From contig CACXAQ010000004.1 of NCBI GenBank assembly GCA_902765595.1, positions 62,001-126,000 of the forward strand: DNA of 64,000 bases. The letters run 5' to 3'. Of this stretch, positions 28,201 to 37,385 are shown piece after piece. The stretch is from Oscillospiraceae bacterium. GTDB taxonomy: Bacteria; Bacillota; Clostridia; Oscillospirales; Oscillospiraceae. Both the position numbers and the translations under genes were made by a program. Below the pieces are notes generated by a model. The model did no database searches. It saw nothing but the letters and a program-made list of their open reading frames with translations, and was not told where the DNA came from. Numbering within the stretch: the stretch's first letter is position 1; each line of letters opens with the position of its first letter.

Positions 28201-28226
28201 GAGTGGGTTGCGGCCCACTCTTTTTT
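28201..28226 (+). promoter_or_regulatory. terminator-like attenuator in the rimP leader
   Basis: GAGTGGG (28201-28207), loop TTGCGG, CCCACTC (28214-28220), then six T. This intrinsic terminator lies between the promoter and the rimP start, so it must be read through for operon expression. That suggests attenuation of the whole translation operon. Confidence 0.75.
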
Positions 28227-28259
28227 CGGGACTTTTTGATATTGCAGAAAGGGTATACC

Positions 28260-28715
28260 ATGAGTAAGATCACGGATAAAGTGTTTGAGCTTGCCAGACC
28301 TGTGGTGGAGGAAGAGGGCTGCTCGCTGTGGGATGTGGAATACCTGCGGGAGGCAGGCACCTGGTATCTGCGCGTCTACATTGATAAGGACGGCGGCGTC
28401 TCCATTGACGACTGTGAGCGGATAAGCCGCCGGCTGGATCCGATCCTGGACGAGGCGGACCCGGTCCCCGAAAGCTATGTGTTTGAAGTCGGCTCCGCCG
28501 GCGCGGAGCGGGAGCTGAAGCGCCCCTCGGACTTTGAGCAGTTTCTGGGCCACGAAGTGGAAGTCAGGCTCTACAAGCCCTTGAACGGGTCCAAATCCTA
28601 TGTGGGAAAGCTGGACGAATACCGGGACGGTGCGGTGAGCATCACTTCTGCGTCCGGCCCCATGGAGTTTGCCCCCGAACAGATCGCGCAGGTCAGACTG
28701 CACGTCTCGTTTTAA
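28260..28715 (+). CDS. rimP: ribosome maturation factor RimP
   Basis: 30S maturation factor of 151 aa. It shows WYLRVYIDKDGGVSIDDCERISR and YVFEVGSAGAERELKRPSDFEQF, both typical. The ATG at 28260 follows AGAAAGGG. First gene of the rimP-nusA-ylxR-ylxQ-infB-rbfA-nrnA-truB-ribF series. Its leader carries a terminator hairpin. Confidence 0.95.
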   Translation: MSKITDKVFELARPVVEEEGCSLWDVEYLREAGTWYLRVYIDKDGGVSIDDCERISRRLDPILDEADPVPESYVFEVGSAGAERELKRPSDFEQFLGHEVEVRLYKPLNGSKSYVGKLDEYRDGAVSITSASGPMEFAPEQIAQVRLHVSF

Positions 28716-28755
28716 AAGAATAAACATGTTTCATGCATAGAATGGAGAGTTACAA

Positions 28756-29808
28756 ATGAACGCAGAATTCTTTGAAGCCATCGAGGCCATCGAAAAAGAA
28801 AAGGGCATTCCCCGCGGTTACATGTACGATAAGATCAAGCAGGCCATGCTGGCCGCTTTCCGCCGCGACAATCCCGAGTGTGAGGATAATGTCGCCATCG
28901 ACCTGGATGAGGAAAAGTACCGGATCGAGATGTATGTGAGCAAGACCGTGGTCGACCAGGTGGAAGATCCCAGCCACGAGATCAACCTGGAGGCCGCCAA
29001 GAAGATCAGCCGCCGCGCAAAGCTCGGCGACACGGTGAATATCCCCGTGGAGACCAAGAAGTTCGGTCGGATCGCCGCACAGCAGGCCAAGCAGATCATC
29101 ACCCAGGGCATCCGTGAGGCGGAGCGCGGGATCATCTATGAGGAGTTCACGTCCAAGGAGCATGAGATCCTGACCGGCGTGGTTTCCCATATCGAGCCCA
29201 GAAACGGCAGCGTATCCATCCGCATCTCCTCCAACAGCGAGTTTACGGACGCCATGCTCTCTCCCGGCGAGCGCATCAAGACCGAGGAACTGAAAGAGGG
29301 GGACCGCATCAAGGTCTATGTGGTGGAGGTCCGCAACTCCAGCCGCGGCCCGCAGGTCCTGATCAGCCGTACCCATCCCGGCCTCGTCAAGCGCCTGTTT
29401 GAGTTGGAGGTCCCCGAGATCTTTGACGGCACGGTGGAAATCAAGTCCATCGCCCGCGAAGCCGGCAGCCGCACCAAGATGGCGGTCTGGTCCGCGGACC
29501 CCAATGTTGATCCCATCGGCTCCTGCGTCGGCCCCAAGGGCGGCCGCGTTGCCAGCATCGTCAACGAGCTGGGCGGCGAGAAGATCGACATCGTCAAGTA
29601 CAGCGAGATCCCTGAGGAGTATATTGCGGCTGCGCTCTCTCCCTCTGAAGTCGTCAGTGTGACCATGCTGGAGGACGGCAAGAGCTGCAGGGTCATCGTG
29701 CCCGACAATCAGCTTTCCCTTGCCATCGGTAAGGAGGGCCAGAACGCCCGTCTGGCTGCGAAGCTGACCGGTTACAAGATCGACATCAAGCCCGTCAGCG
29801 AAGCCTGA
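28756..29808 (+). CDS. nusA: transcription elongation factor NusA
   Basis: Binds RNA polymerase and controls pausing, termination and antitermination (350 aa, the normal Firmicutes length without the proteobacterial C-terminal repeats). The N-terminal domain is followed by an S1 domain (GVVSHIEPRNGSVSI) and two KH domains (PIGSCVGPKGGRVASIV and LAIGKEGQNARLAAKLTG). It could act on the rimP-leader terminator, giving feedback control. Confidence 0.96.
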   Translation: MNAEFFEAIEAIEKEKGIPRGYMYDKIKQAMLAAFRRDNPECEDNVAIDLDEEKYRIEMYVSKTVVDQVEDPSHEINLEAAKKISRRAKLGDTVNIPVETKKFGRIAAQQAKQIITQGIREAERGIIYEEFTSKEHEILTGVVSHIEPRNGSVSIRISSNSEFTDAMLSPGERIKTEELKEGDRIKVYVVEVRNSSRGPQVLISRTHPGLVKRLFELEVPEIFDGTVEIKSIAREAGSRTKMAVWSADPNVDPIGSCVGPKGGRVASIVNELGGEKIDIVKYSEIPEEYIAAALSPSEVVSVTMLEDGKSCRVIVPDNQLSLAIGKEGQNARLAAKLTGYKIDIKPVSEA

Positions 29809-29851
29809 TTAGTTTTCAGTTTTCAGTTTTTAGTTTTCAGGGGCAGTGCTT

Positions 29852-30147
29852 GCGCAGTTTTCGGAGCTTGCGACGGAAACGGAGCGCAGCGAGCTTCTTT
29901 AATCATCCTCGAACAAACAAAATCAAAGCCAAACGAAGTGGGTTTGATTTTGAGAGGAAGAAGGAGGGAGCGGAGGCGCAGTTTTCGGAGCTTGCGACGG
30001 AAACGGAGCGCAGCGAGCTTCTTTAAGCATTCTCGAATAAACAAAATCAAAGCCCAACGAAGTGGGTTTGATTTTGAGAGGAAGAAGGAGGGAGCGGAGG
30101 CGCAGTTTTCGGAGCTTGCGACGGAAACGGAGCGCAGCGAGCTTCTT
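29852..30147. repeat. 124 bp tandem repeat, 2.4 copies
   Basis: Units start at 29852, 29976 and 30100; the period is exactly 124 bp. I count four differences between copies 1 and 2, and the third copy is a 48 bp part identical to the others. Each full unit contains an AAATCAAA/TTTGATTT stem (30044-30051 with 30067-30074 in copy 2). The array is preceded by AGTTTTCAG direct repeats (29815-29839). It fills the 360 bp gap between nusA and ylxR, an unusual position inside a translation operon. Confidence 0.95.
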
Positions 30148-30168
30148 CTGACGAAAGGTGGCAGCGTG

Positions 30169-30435
30169 ATGCAGAAAACGATCCCTATGCGGCAATGCCT
30201 CGGCTGCCGCGAAATGAAACCGAAGAAAGAATTGATCCGTGTGGTGCGTTCTCCGGAAGGGGAGATCAGCCTTGATTTTCGGGGAAAGGCCAACGGAAGG
30301 GGCGCTTATGTGTGCCCGAATTCGGATTGTCTGAAAAAGGCGATCCGGGGCAGAGCCCTGGAGAAAGCCTTTTCTTCGGCGATCCCGGATGAAGTATATG
30401 ATCGCCTGCGCGAAGAAATGGAGCGGGGCGAATGA
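30169..30435 (+). CDS. ylxR: YlxR-family RNA-binding protein
   Basis: Small protein (88 aa) of the nusA-infB operon. It has the motifs MRQCLGCREMKPKKELIRVVR and GKANGRGAYVCPNSDCLKKAI. The ATG at 30169 has GAAAGGTGG upstream; a GTG lies one codon earlier. It is separated from nusA by the tandem repeat, whereas these genes normally adjoin. It overlaps ylxQ by 4 bp. Confidence 0.93.
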   Translation: MQKTIPMRQCLGCREMKPKKELIRVVRSPEGEISLDFRGKANGRGAYVCPNSDCLKKAIRGRALEKAFSSAIPDEVYDRLREEMERGE

Positions 30436-30854
30436 ACGAAAAGATTCTTGGCCTTTTGGGCCTGATGCGCCGTGCAGGCGCCATCGCGCTTGGTGAGGAC
30501 AACAGCCTCGAAGCGATCCGCGACGGGAAAGGGAAGATCCTGATCCTTACGCACGACGTGTCTGATAACGCCCGCCGCAGGGCGGAGAACGCAGCGTCCG
30601 GCCGCAATGTGGAAACTGCCGAGCTGCCGGCTTCCAGAGAGGAACTGGGCAAAGCGCTCGGGATGAGCGCCTGCTCCGTGGCTGTTGTGACGGATCTTGG
30701 CTTTGCCGATGCGCTGGCCAGGCTTCTTGCAGCGGAGAATCCCGGGCAGTATGGCGAGCTTGCGGAAAGAGTGCTTGCGCGCCGGGAGAAAGCGGACAGG
30801 AGAAAGGCACAAAAGGGAAAGAAACGAGTAGGTACAAGGAGGACTAACGTATGA
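30432..30854 (+). CDS. ylxQ: L7Ae-family protein YlxQ
   Basis: Putative K-turn RNA-binding protein of 140 aa. The fold is visible in [33 protein letters not shown] and [14 protein letters not shown]. The C-terminal 20 residues are strongly basic ([15 protein letters not shown]). Overlaps both neighbours by 4 bp, in the conserved ylxR-ylxQ-infB order. Confidence 0.92.
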   Translation: MNEKILGLLGLMRRAGAIALGEDNSLEAIRDGKGKILILTHDVSDNARRRAENAASGRNVETAELPASREELGKALGMSACSVAVVTDLGFADALARLLAAENPGQYGELAERVLARREKADRRKAQKGKKRVGTRRTNV

Positions 30855-33223
30855 GTATGATCAAGTATCGCGTACATGAGGTGGCAAAGGATTTCGGCGT
30901 TGCATCCAAGGTGATCTCCCAGATCCTGACAGACTATATTGCGCCGCCGAAGAACCATATGCAGGTCCTGGAGAATCCTGAGTTGGACGTGATCTTTGAA
31001 TATATGACCCAGCACAATCAGGTGGCGAGCCTGGAGGAGATCTTCAAGGTGACTCCGGCGGAGAAAGCGGCCGAGAAGCCTGCTGAGACGAAGTCCCAGG
31101 AGAAGTCTGCCACGGCGCAGGCCCAGACAAAGGGCGGCGCAAAGCCCTCTCCCGCTGCAGCCGCGCAGACTGCACCCGCAGCCGCTGCGCAGCCCCGGCA
31201 GGAGAAGAAGGAGAAGCCCCATGTGCCGCGCCAGGTGGCGGAGAAGCGTGTGGTGGATACCCGCGGCGGTTCTGCGGTCAATATTGAGAAATACAACGAA
31301 AAATTTGAAGACATGGGCGACGCCAAGGTTGGCAACAATAACAACATGCGCCGCGGCAACAAAGAAAAGATCCAGAACAAGAACAAGCAGCGCGGCCAGC
31401 AGCCTTCCAACAAGCGCCGCCAGGAAGAGCGGGACAAGATGCAGCGTCTGCAGCTGGAGATCGCCCGCAAGCAGCAGCTCAAGGTGGAGATCCCGGAAGA
31501 GATCTCCGTGGGAGAACTGGCCAGCCGCATGAAGAAGACCGCCTCTGAGGTCATCAAGCAGCTGATGAAGCTGGGCGTGTTCGCTTCCGTCTCCGAGATC
31601 ATCGATTATGATACCGCGGCTTTGGTCGCTATGGAGCTGGGCTGCAAGGTGGAGAAGGAAGTCATCGTCACCGTGGAAGAGCGGCTGATCGACGACCATG
31701 AGGACAAACCCGAAGATCTGGTGCCTCGCGCCCCCGTTGTTGTCGTCATGGGTCACGTGGACCACGGCAAGACCTCTCTGCTGGACTATATCCGTCATGC
31801 GAACGTGGCCTCCGGCGAGGCCGGCGGCATTACCCAGCATATCGGCGCCTACACCGTGGAGATCAACGGCAGCCCCATTACCTTCCTGGATACCCCGGGC
31901 CATGAAGCCTTTACCTCCATGCGCGCCCGCGGCGCCATGGTCACGGACGTTGCCATCCTGGTGGTTGCGGCGGACGATGGCATCATGCCCCAGACCATTG
32001 AGAGCATCAACCACGCCAAGGCCGCCGGGATCCCGGTGGTTGTGGCCATCAACAAGATGGATACGGTCGGCGCCAATCCCGAGCGCATCAAGCAGCAGCT
32101 GACCGAATATGACCTGGTCTCCGAGGAATGGGGCGGCGATACCATCATCGTCCCCATCTCCGCCAAGACCGGTATGGGTATTGACGAGCTGCTGGAGAAC
32201 CTGGTCGTTCTGGCCGAGGTCCAGGAGCTGAAGGCCAATCCCAACCGTGCGGCCAAAGGCACCGTCATCGAGGCCCGCCTGGATAAGGGCCGCGGCCCCA
32301 TCATGACCGTCCTGGTGCAGAACGGCACCTTGAAGCTTGGCGATATCATCATTGCCGGCACCGCTGTTGGCCGTGTCCGCACGATGATCAACGACAAGGG
32401 CCAGCGTGTGACCACCGCCGGACCCTCCACCCCGGTGGAGATCTCCGGCCTCAGCGAGGTCCCCAGCGCCGGCGACATTTTCAACGCCGTCGCGGATGAG
32501 CGTATGGCCCGTGAGCTTGCAGAGGAACGTCGGATCAGCCAGAACACCAACGCCATGCCCGGCGCCAAGAAGGTCAGCCTGGAGGATCTGTTCAGCCAGA
32601 TCCAGGCGGGCGAGATGAAGACCCTGAACCTGATCGTCAAGGCCGACGTGCAGGGCTCTGCGGAGGCGGTCAAGACTTCGCTGGAGAAGATCTCCAACGA
32701 CGAGGTCCGGGTCAAGGTCATCCACAGCGCCGTGGGCGCCATCAACGAGAGCGACGTGATGCTGGCCGCCACCTCGGGCGCCATCATTGTGGGCTTCAAC
32801 GTGCGTCCCGACAACGCCGCCCGTGACAGCGCCGTGCGCAGCAACGTGGATATGCGCATGTACCGCGTCATTTACGACTGCATCAACGAGATCGAAGCCG
32901 CCATGAAGGGCATGCTGGCGCCCAAGTTCAAGGAAGTCGTCATCGGCCACGCCGAGGTACGCGAGACCTACAAGGTCTCCAAGGTGGGCACGGTCTGCGG
33001 CTGCTACTGCACCGACGGCAAGATCCAGCGCGGCTGCGACGTGCGTGTCCTGCGGGACAATATCGTTATCCACGAGGGCAGCCTGGCCTCCCTCCGCCGT
33101 TTCAAGGATGACGTCAAGGAAGTCGCCAGCGGCTACGAGTGCGGCATGCAGGTGGAGAAGTTCAACGACATCAAGGTCGGCGACATTATCGAGTGCTTCG
33201 TGATGGAGCAGATCAAAGACTGA
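30851..33223 (+). CDS. infB: translation initiation factor IF-2
   Basis: GTPase that places initiator tRNA on the ribosome (790 aa). It has an IF2_N domain, an Ala/Glu/Lys/Gln-rich linker (about 70-200), a second IF2_N ([20 protein letters not shown]), then the G domain with [28 protein letters not shown] and [14 protein letters not shown]. Domains II-IV follow to the end. Confidence 0.97.
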   Translation: MSMIKYRVHEVAKDFGVASKVISQILTDYIAPPKNHMQVLENPELDVIFEYMTQHNQVASLEEIFKVTPAEKAAEKPAETKSQEKSATAQAQTKGGAKPSPAAAAQTAPAAAAQPRQEKKEKPHVPRQVAEKRVVDTRGGSAVNIEKYNEKFEDMGDAKVGNNNNMRRGNKEKIQNKNKQRGQQPSNKRRQEERDKMQRLQLEIARKQQLKVEIPEEISVGELASRMKKTASEVIKQLMKLGVFASVSEIIDYDTAALVAMELGCKVEKEVIVTVEERLIDDHEDKPEDLVPRAPVVVVMGHVDHGKTSLLDYIRHANVASGEAGGITQHIGAYTVEINGSPITFLDTPGHEAFTSMRARGAMVTDVAILVVAADDGIMPQTIESINHAKAAGIPVVVAINKMDTVGANPERIKQQLTEYDLVSEEWGGDTIIVPISAKTGMGIDELLENLVVLAEVQELKANPNRAAKGTVIEARLDKGRGPIMTVLVQNGTLKLGDIIIAGTAVGRVRTMINDKGQRVTTAGPSTPVEISGLSEVPSAGDIFNAVADERMARELAEERRISQNTNAMPGAKKVSLEDLFSQIQAGEMKTLNLIVKADVQGSAEAVKTSLEKISNDEVRVKVIHSAVGAINESDVMLAATSGAIIVGFNVRPDNAARDSAVRSNVDMRMYRVIYDCINEIEAAMKGMLAPKFKEVVIGHAEVRETYKVSKVGTVCGCYCTDGKIQRGCDVRVLRDNIVIHEGSLASLRRFKDDVKEVASGYECGMQVEKFNDIKVGDIIECFVMEQIKD

Positions 33224-33242
33224 TAGAGGATACGTTCAAGAA

Positions 33243-33302
33243 AGCCGTAGGGGCGACCTTTACGGTCGTCCATTGACGGGGCGGCCTTGGGCCGCCCCTG
33301 CA
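33243..33302. repeat. REP-like paired hairpins between infB and rbfA
   Basis: Two adjacent GC-rich hairpins: GGCGACC/GGTCGTC (33252-33270) and a perfect 9 bp GGGGCGGCC/GGCCGCCCC (33278-33298). The GTAGGGGCG..CGCCCCTGC layout is typical of dispersed intergenic palindromes. No T-tract follows, so it is not an obvious terminator. Confidence 0.6.
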
Positions 33303-33320
33303 ACGCAAAAGGAGAAAACC

Positions 33321-33692
33321 ATGCCATCCAATAAACTTGCAAGAACCAATGACGATATTCAGTTCGTCCTTTCCAGGCTGATCCCCCAGGTGAAGGATCC
33401 CCGGGTCCAGCAGGGGATGATCAGTGTGACCCGCGTGGAGACCACCGGCGATCTGCGCTACGCCAAGGTCTGGCTCTCGGTGCTGGGCCTGGAGGACGAA
33501 AAGGAGTTCAAGAAGGGACTCAAATCCGCGGCCGGATGGCTGCGGCATGAACTGGGCCAGGCGATGACGCTGCGCTACACTCCGGAGCTTGTCTTTGAAG
33601 TGGATCACAGCATCGAATACGGCGCGCATATCAATCAGGTCATCAACTCCCTGGACATCCGTCATGACGAGGAAGAGAGCGATGAAGGCTGA
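33321..33692 (+). CDS. rbfA: ribosome-binding factor A
   Basis: 30S maturation factor of 123 aa with a KH-like fold. It contains FVLSRLIPQVKDPRVQQGMISVTRVETTGDLRYAKVW-type family sequence and LRYTPELVFEVDHSIEYGAHIN. ATG at 33321 follows AAAGGAG. Overlaps the next gene by 11 bp. Confidence 0.95.
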   Translation: MPSNKLARTNDDIQFVLSRLIPQVKDPRVQQGMISVTRVETTGDLRYAKVWLSVLGLEDEKEFKKGLKSAAGWLRHELGQAMTLRYTPELVFEVDHSIEYGAHINQVINSLDIRHDEEESDEG

Positions 33693-34617
33693 AAGCTGCG
33701 CTGCGCTTTTGAAAGCGCAGGATCGGATCCTCTTGGTCACTCACCGCAACCCGGACGGGGACACCATGGGCAGCGCCGCCGCGCTCTGCTCCGCGCTGCG
33801 CCGCTGCGGCAAAACGGCGTATCTATACCCAAACCGGCAGGTGATCACAAAGCTCCTGCCGTTTGTGGAGCATTATTTTGCTCCTGCGGAGTTTGCTCCG
33901 GATTATGTGATAACTGTCGATGTGGCGACGGAAAAGATGTTCGCTGACGGATTTTCCGGTGCTGTGGACCTCTGCATCGACCACCACCCCAGCAACAGTC
34001 ACTATGCCGCGGATGAACTGATCGACCCGGACAGGGCCGCAACAGGGGAAATCGTGCTGGATGTGATCCGCGCCCTCTGCGTCTCACTTACCAAGGATGA
34101 GGCAGACCTTCTTTATATTGCGCTTACCACAGACTGCGGCTGTTTTCAATATGCCAATACCGATGCCCACGCCCTGCGCACGGCGGCGGAGCTGTTGGAG
34201 GCGGGCGCGGACAACAGCCGCCTGAACCAGCTTTTCTTCCGCAAGGTCTCCGCTGCGAGGCTCAAGCTGGAAGGTCTGATCTATAACAGCATGAGCTTTT
34301 ATAAGGACGGGAAGGTCGTATTTGCCATCGTCACCGACGATATGCTGACTCAGGCCGGCGCCACCGAGGACGACTGCGACGATCTGGCCGGGCTTGCGGG
34401 TCGTGCCGAGTGTGGAAGCGTCAGCATCACGATCCGTGACTGGCCGGGCGGCGCCAGTAAGGTGTCCGTTCGCTCAGGCGCGGATTTCGACAGCTGCGCG
34501 CTTTGCGCACGCTTTGGCGGCGGCGGTCACAAGATGGCGGCCGGCTGCAATCTCCCGGTACCGCCTCTTGCGGCGCGGGAGCTGCTGCTGGAGGCGATCG
34601 ACGAGGTCTGGGCATGA
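33682..34617 (+). CDS. nrnA: DHH-family phosphoesterase, NrnA-like
   Basis: Oligoribonuclease/pAp-phosphatase family (311 aa). The DHH domain has VTHRNPDGDTMGSAAAL, IDHHPSNS and LTTDCGCFQYANT. The DHHA1 domain carries the RFGGGGHKMAAGC motif. This gene commonly sits between rbfA and truB in Firmicutes. The ATG at 33682 lies inside the end of rbfA. Substrate choice (nanoRNA, pAp or cyclic dinucleotide products) cannot be decided here. Confidence 0.92.
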   Translation: MKAESCAALLKAQDRILLVTHRNPDGDTMGSAAALCSALRRCGKTAYLYPNRQVITKLLPFVEHYFAPAEFAPDYVITVDVATEKMFADGFSGAVDLCIDHHPSNSHYAADELIDPDRAATGEIVLDVIRALCVSLTKDEADLLYIALTTDCGCFQYANTDAHALRTAAELLEAGADNSRLNQLFFRKVSAARLKLEGLIYNSMSFYKDGKVVFAIVTDDMLTQAGATEDDCDDLAGLAGRAECGSVSITIRDWPGGASKVSVRSGADFDSCALCARFGGGGHKMAAGCNLPVPPLAARELLLEAIDEVWA

Positions 34618-35483
34618 ACGGCATTTTGCTGATCGATAAGCCCGCCGGCTGGACCAGCAGCGATGTGGTCGCCAAGCTCCGCGGCGTTCTCCATGAGCGG
34701 CGGATCGGGCATTCCGGCACCCTTGACCCCATGGCCACCGGGCTGCTGGTGGTGTTTGTGGGCCGTGCCACCCGCGCGGTGGAATTTGCCGAGGCCCAGG
34801 AAAAGCAGTATCTGGCCGGGCTGCGGCTGGGGCTTGTCACCGATACGCAGGACACCACCGGGAAGCGGATCGGCGGAGAGAGCAGGGAAGTGACGGAAGA
34901 AGAGCTTTCCGGCGTTTTGGCTGGATTTCGCGGAGAACTCCTGCAGATCCCGCCCATGTATTCCGCCATCAAGATCGGCGGAAAAAAGCTCTATGAGATC
35001 GCCCGTCGGGGCGGAGAAGTGGAGCGTAAGCCCCGGAAGATCACCATTTCCGAACTGGAGCTTATGGGCCGGGAAGGAGAGGATTATTCCCTGCGGGTGA
35101 CCTGCTCCAAGGGAACCTATATCCGTACCCTCTGCCACGACATCGGTCAGACGCTTGGCTGCGGCGGGTGTATGAGCTCCCTGCGCAGGACACGTGCCGG
35201 GATCTATTCCCTGTCCGATGCGCACAGACTGGAAGATGTCCAGGCCGCTGCAGAGCAGGGGGCAGCAGAGACTCTGCTTCTTTCGATCGATTCGCTTTTT
35301 GCCGATCATCCCGTGCTGCGGGTCGGCGAAAGAGAAGAAGCAAGGATCCGCAACGGCAATTCGATCCCCGCCGCTGTGCCCGATGGAGTGTACCGTGTCT
35401 ACGGTCCCCGGGGCGATTTTCTCGCTTTGGATAAGGTTGAAGGACGGGAAATGAAAACAATCAAGAGCTTTTTTGAGGTCTGA
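34614..35483 (+). CDS. truB: tRNA pseudouridine(55) synthase
   Basis: Makes pseudouridine 55 in the T-loop (289 aa). The catalytic Asp is in HSGTLDPMATGLL near residue 38. LLIDKPAGWTSSDVV, YSAIKIGGKKLYEIARRG and CSKGTYIRTL are typical. A short PUA-like C-terminal domain follows. ATGA overlap with nrnA. Confidence 0.96.
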   Translation: MNGILLIDKPAGWTSSDVVAKLRGVLHERRIGHSGTLDPMATGLLVVFVGRATRAVEFAEAQEKQYLAGLRLGLVTDTQDTTGKRIGGESREVTEEELSGVLAGFRGELLQIPPMYSAIKIGGKKLYEIARRGGEVERKPRKITISELELMGREGEDYSLRVTCSKGTYIRTLCHDIGQTLGCGGCMSSLRRTRAGIYSLSDAHRLEDVQAAAEQGAAETLLLSIDSLFADHPVLRVGEREEARIRNGNSIPAAVPDGVYRVYGPRGDFLALDKVEGREMKTIKSFFEV

Positions 35484-35487
35484 ACAT

Positions 35488-36408
35488 ATGTCTGAGGAAA
35501 AAAGAGTCATAGCCCTCGGCTTTTTCGACGGAGTCCATATCGGCCACGGAGCGCTGCTCCGGCGTACCAAGGAACGCGCCGCGGAGCTTGGGATAATGCC
35601 ATCGGTGCTGAGCTTTGACGTGCACCCGGATACGCTGGTGTTCGGCAAAGAAGTGCCGCTCATCAACAGCGCCATCGGCCGGGAGGAGATCATCCGCCGC
35701 TGTTACGGGATCGATAATGTGGTCTTTATTCATTTCAATCAGCGGGTGATGCGGATGGACTGGCAGGAGTTTCTCGCTTCGCTGATCCAGGAGCTGAAGG
35801 TCTGCCATATCGTTGTGGGGCATGACTTCTGCTTTGGTTATAAGGGACTGGGCACAGCGGCGCGGCTCAAGGAATACTGCGCCTCTCATGGCTTGGGCTG
35901 TGACGTGATCCCTCCGGTGATGCTGGACGGCCAGATCGTCAGTTCCACGCGCATTCGGGAGCTGATCGCCGCGGGAGAGATTGAGGAGGCCAACCGCTGG
36001 CTGGGGCATCCGCATACGCTGGCCGACACGGTCCACTCCGGCTATCATCTGGGCAGAAAGCTGGGCACCCCTACCATCAACATGTATTTCCCGGACGGGG
36101 TGATCGTGCCCCGGCACGGCGTCTATGCCAGCAAGGTCTATCTGGAAGACGGCGCATCCCACGTGGCGGTGACCAATGTGGGCGTTCGTCCCACCGTGGG
36201 CACAGACAATCGAGTCAGCGTGGAAAGCCACCTGCTCAACTATTCCGGCAATCTCTACGGCCGACAGGCCAGAGTGGAGTTTTACGCTTTCCTGCGCGGC
36301 GAAGAAAAGTTTGAGAGCTTTTCTGCCCTCTCCGAGCAGATCCACCGGGATGCCGAGGCCGCAAAAGCCTGGTTTGCCAATGAAAAGCTCGCCTCAACCA
36401 ACGGTTGA
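35488..36408 (+). CDS. ribF: bifunctional riboflavin kinase/FAD synthetase
   Basis: Makes FMN and FAD (306 aa). The N-terminal adenylyltransferase has ALGFFDGVHIGHGALL and SSTRIRELI. The C-terminal kinase has LGTPTINMYFPDGVIVPRHGVY. ATG at 35488 follows GAGGT. Last gene of the operon; the terminator overlaps its stop. Confidence 0.95.
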   Translation: MSEEKRVIALGFFDGVHIGHGALLRRTKERAAELGIMPSVLSFDVHPDTLVFGKEVPLINSAIGREEIIRRCYGIDNVVFIHFNQRVMRMDWQEFLASLIQELKVCHIVVGHDFCFGYKGLGTAARLKEYCASHGLGCDVIPPVMLDGQIVSSTRIRELIAAGEIEEANRWLGHPHTLADTVHSGYHLGRKLGTPTINMYFPDGVIVPRHGVYASKVYLEDGASHVAVTNVGVRPTVGTDNRVSVESHLLNYSGNLYGRQARVEFYAFLRGEEKFESFSALSEQIHRDAEAAKAWFANEKLASTNG

Positions 36409-36420
36409 GACGAGCTTTTT
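36383..36420 (+). terminator. terminator at the ribF end
   Basis: AAAAGCTCG and CTCAACC arms pair with GGTTGAG and CGAGCTTTT around an AAC loop, followed by T residues. The left arm overlaps the last codons of ribF. Confidence 0.8.
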
Positions 36421-36500
36421 CCCAATTCAACGAACGTTTTATTGGCATTTTTGCGCTTTTTGTGTACCATCAAGCCAACAAAACAAAGGAGGCAACCACC

Positions 36501-37331
36501 ATGAATGAGATCATCGGCAACAACATTATGATCCTTCGCAAGGAGCATGGACTGACCCAGGAGCAGCTTGCCAATGCCCTGGGGATCTCCTATCAGGCAG
36601 TCAGCAAGTGGGAGACGGGCAACGCCTGCCCGGATATCTCCACGCTTCCGCTGCTGGCAGACCTGTTCTCTGTCAGCGTGGACCAGCTGATCGGACGTGT
36701 GCCGCTGATGGGGCAGACAGAGGAATTTCCGGAGAATCCGCAAGAGCAAGCCGTGCATTTTTCTGAAGGACTGCCATGGCCGGATGACAACTGCTTCTAT
36801 GCCGTGCTGTACCATGGCCACGAGCTGATTGGGAATTTGGCCGCAGATCCGGAATTGGAAGCTGCGGCGAAGCATTTTGTCTTCCAATATGAGGGACCGG
36901 CTCAGAATATAGACAGCGATTTCTCCGTAGAGGTCGAAGGGGAAGTTTTCGGCGCTGTAACTGCGGGCCGCGACGTAAACTGTGATAACGTTGGCGACAG
37001 CGTATGCGCCGGCCGTGATGTAAACTGTGATTGCGTGGGCGGGGGCGTGGAAGCCGGCGGCAGCGTCGACTGTGACGATGTGGGCGGCAGCGTTAGCGCG
37101 GGAATGAATGTAGACTGCGACGATGTGGGCGGTGATGTGACTGCCGGTATGACGGTGCGGTGCGACGACGTTTCCGGAAAAGACAGCGCAGGTTTCTCTT
37201 CCGTGGGAAAAAACTTTGTTCCGAACATGGACAAAATGTCCTCCTTTGGTGAGCAGCTTGGAAAGCGGATCTCTGCGGCAGTCCAAAAGGCGATAGAGTT
37301 CGGAAGCAAAGACGAAAAAGATTCAGACTAA
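36501..37331 (+). CDS. XRE-type HTH protein with Cys-rich 15-residue repeats
   Basis: Probable cytoplasmic regulator of 276 aa. Residues 5-61 form an XRE/Cro helix-turn-helix (LRKEHGLTQEQLANALGISY, QAVSKWETGNACPDISTLP). A linker to about residue 154 follows. Residues 155-229 are five tandem 15-residue repeats of the form A-G-x-x-V-x-C-D-x-V-x-x-x-V-x with a cysteine at position 7 of every repeat, likely a beta-solenoid. A short C-terminal amphipathic stretch ends the protein. ATG at 36501 follows AAAGGAGG. It has its own terminator. The ligand is unknown; metal, redox or membrane-stress sensing is possible. Confidence 0.8.
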   Translation: MNEIIGNNIMILRKEHGLTQEQLANALGISYQAVSKWETGNACPDISTLPLLADLFSVSVDQLIGRVPLMGQTEEFPENPQEQAVHFSEGLPWPDDNCFYAVLYHGHELIGNLAADPELEAAAKHFVFQYEGPAQNIDSDFSVEVEGEVFGAVTAGRDVNCDNVGDSVCAGRDVNCDCVGGGVEAGGSVDCDDVGGSVSAGMNVDCDDVGGDVTAGMTVRCDDVSGKDSAGFSSVGKNFVPNMDKMSSFGEQLGKRISAAVQKAIEFGSKDEKDSD

Positions 37332-37338
37332 AGAGAAA

Positions 37339-37375
37339 AAGAACCCGAGGGCGTGATCAGCTCCCCCGGGTTCTT
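37339..37375. terminator. terminator between the XRE gene and the exonuclease gene
   Basis: AAGAACCCG pairs with CGGGTTCTT around a bulged loop between convergent genes. T-tracts are present on both sides (TTCTTC and CTCTTT on the minus strand). Confidence 0.7.
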
Positions 37376-37385
37376 CATGTAGATC

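Noticed and set aside
29823..30293. Minus-strand open frames over the 124 bp tandem repeat
   Set aside because: The frames stay open only because the repeat unit lacks stops in them; the peptide is itself a repeat, and no ribosome binding site or family pattern is seen.
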